64,000 bases of DNA from Gymnopus androsaceus JB14 (Eukaryota; Basidiomycota; Agaricomycetes; Agaricales; Omphalotaceae). Both the position numbers and the translations under genes were made by a program. Numbering within the stretch: position 1 is the stretch's first letter; every line of letters starts with the position of its first letter. Location of the stretch: assembly GCA_009733575.1 (NCBI GenBank), contig ML769383.1, forward strand, positions 372,001-436,000, given 5' to 3'. This document shows positions 63,309 to 64,000 of the stretch, in pieces. Under the pieces are notes generated by a model. That model was given only the letters and a program-made list of their open reading frames with translations, made no database searches and was not told the DNA's origin.

Positions 63309-64000
63309 TTCGAGCTGTAGCGAGATGAGGGGAAGGGAGGAGGCTCGGGGCCAACTCGGGACAGGCAAACTCGCCAGTTTTATGAACAGACGAGTCTACT
63401 CATGTGGAACAGAATCAATGGAACAGGGCCATCGAGCATGGGAAATAACATACACAAGTTCGTCACTGCAACCAACCACCTATTTACTGCATATACTAGA
63501 CGGCGTAGTCTCTCTCTGTCTCATGTATGCGTCGGCTTGAATCAAGAAGCGCTATTGTTATCAACGCGAAATCGGCCCAATCGGTTTTTTTGGGCTCAAG
63601 TGTGTTCACGAGTAGTACCAGTGCCACTACGCGAAATCGGGTGAAAGGAGAAAACGCCACTGTACTTCGGAAACTTCCGCCAGTGTATTTTTAGATACTC
63701 ATTAATAGCTGTCAACGCCGCCAACATATGTACAGTCTCGCTGTCTGCGATGGAAGAGGCGCAGGTACGAATTCCCGTGGGGGTGATAGCATGAATACTG
63801 ACGAATCACGATATACTGGTATGTATATGCCCGCGAAACTCGTAATCGCCGTAAGGTGAGACGGAATTGCGTATAGTTCTACATTTGACACAACCATCAA
63901 CTAAAGCTCCTATATGCTGATTGTTTAGAACAAAAAAACGGAATAGAAGACCACCTACTATCGTGTTAAGGTAGCCCGCTAACAGCCCTGGAACACGTTG
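63309..64000. other. Upstream flank of copy E, repeat unit truncated by window end
   Basis: Shares ATCGAGCATGGGAAATAACA, TGAATACTGACGAATCACGA and TAGCCCGCTAACAGCCCTGG (63972) with the flanks of the other copies. No gene supported. Confidence 0.45.

Overview
This window looks like nuclear DNA from a filamentous basidiomycete, most likely an agaricomycete. Genes are broken up by many short (about 50 nt) GT-AG introns and sit close together on both strands. The gene families are fungal: Pbs2 MAPKK, Wee1, arginine-specific CPA1 with a leader peptide, a mushroom-type homeodomain factor, basidiomycete arrestin-like and DUF6533-like membrane proteins. I saw no convincing tRNA, rRNA, CRISPR or prokaryotic operon.

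Layout. 0-9.8 kb: the 5' end of an unknown Ser/Pro-rich gene (-), a six-BRCT Brc1/Rtt107-type repair scaffold (-), a 260-bp TA-flanked MITE, then PBS2 (-) and a UBL-BAG cochaperone (+) sharing a 78-bp divergent promoter. 9.8-14.5 kb: gene-poor, with a tandem duplication and decayed DUF6533-like copy A (+). 14.5-47.3 kb: conserved core with SEA4/MIOS (+), homeodomain factor (-), WEE1 (-), HEM2 (+), FIT2/Scs3 (+), CDC1 (-), a BSD-domain protein (-), CPA1 (-) with a spliced arginine-attenuator uORF, an FAD monooxygenase (+), a large repeat-containing nuclear protein (-), a small complex I subunit (+), an arrestin-like gene (+) and UGP1 (+). 47.3-64 kb: an accessory region built from at least four same-strand, decaying copies of the DUF6533-like gene with homologous upstream DNA (B, C, D, E).

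Copy D is interrupted by a 4.0-kb element with about 28-bp inverted termini and a 9-bp target duplication (Mutator-like by that signature). This element itself contains a PIF/Harbinger transposon with an apparently intact DDE transposase and Myb/SANT partner, and a small TA-flanked MITE abuts the Harbinger end.

Functional themes are growth and stress control: HOG pathway (Pbs2), TORC1/amino-acid signalling (SEA4), arginine synthesis with translational feedback (CPA1), G2/M control (Wee1), DNA damage (Brc1), and ER lipid/GPI biology (FIT2, Cdc1). These genes are not an operon. Only close divergent or convergent spacing suggests shared regulation. Splice junctions were read by eye; those given to the base are where reading frame and family pattern agree.
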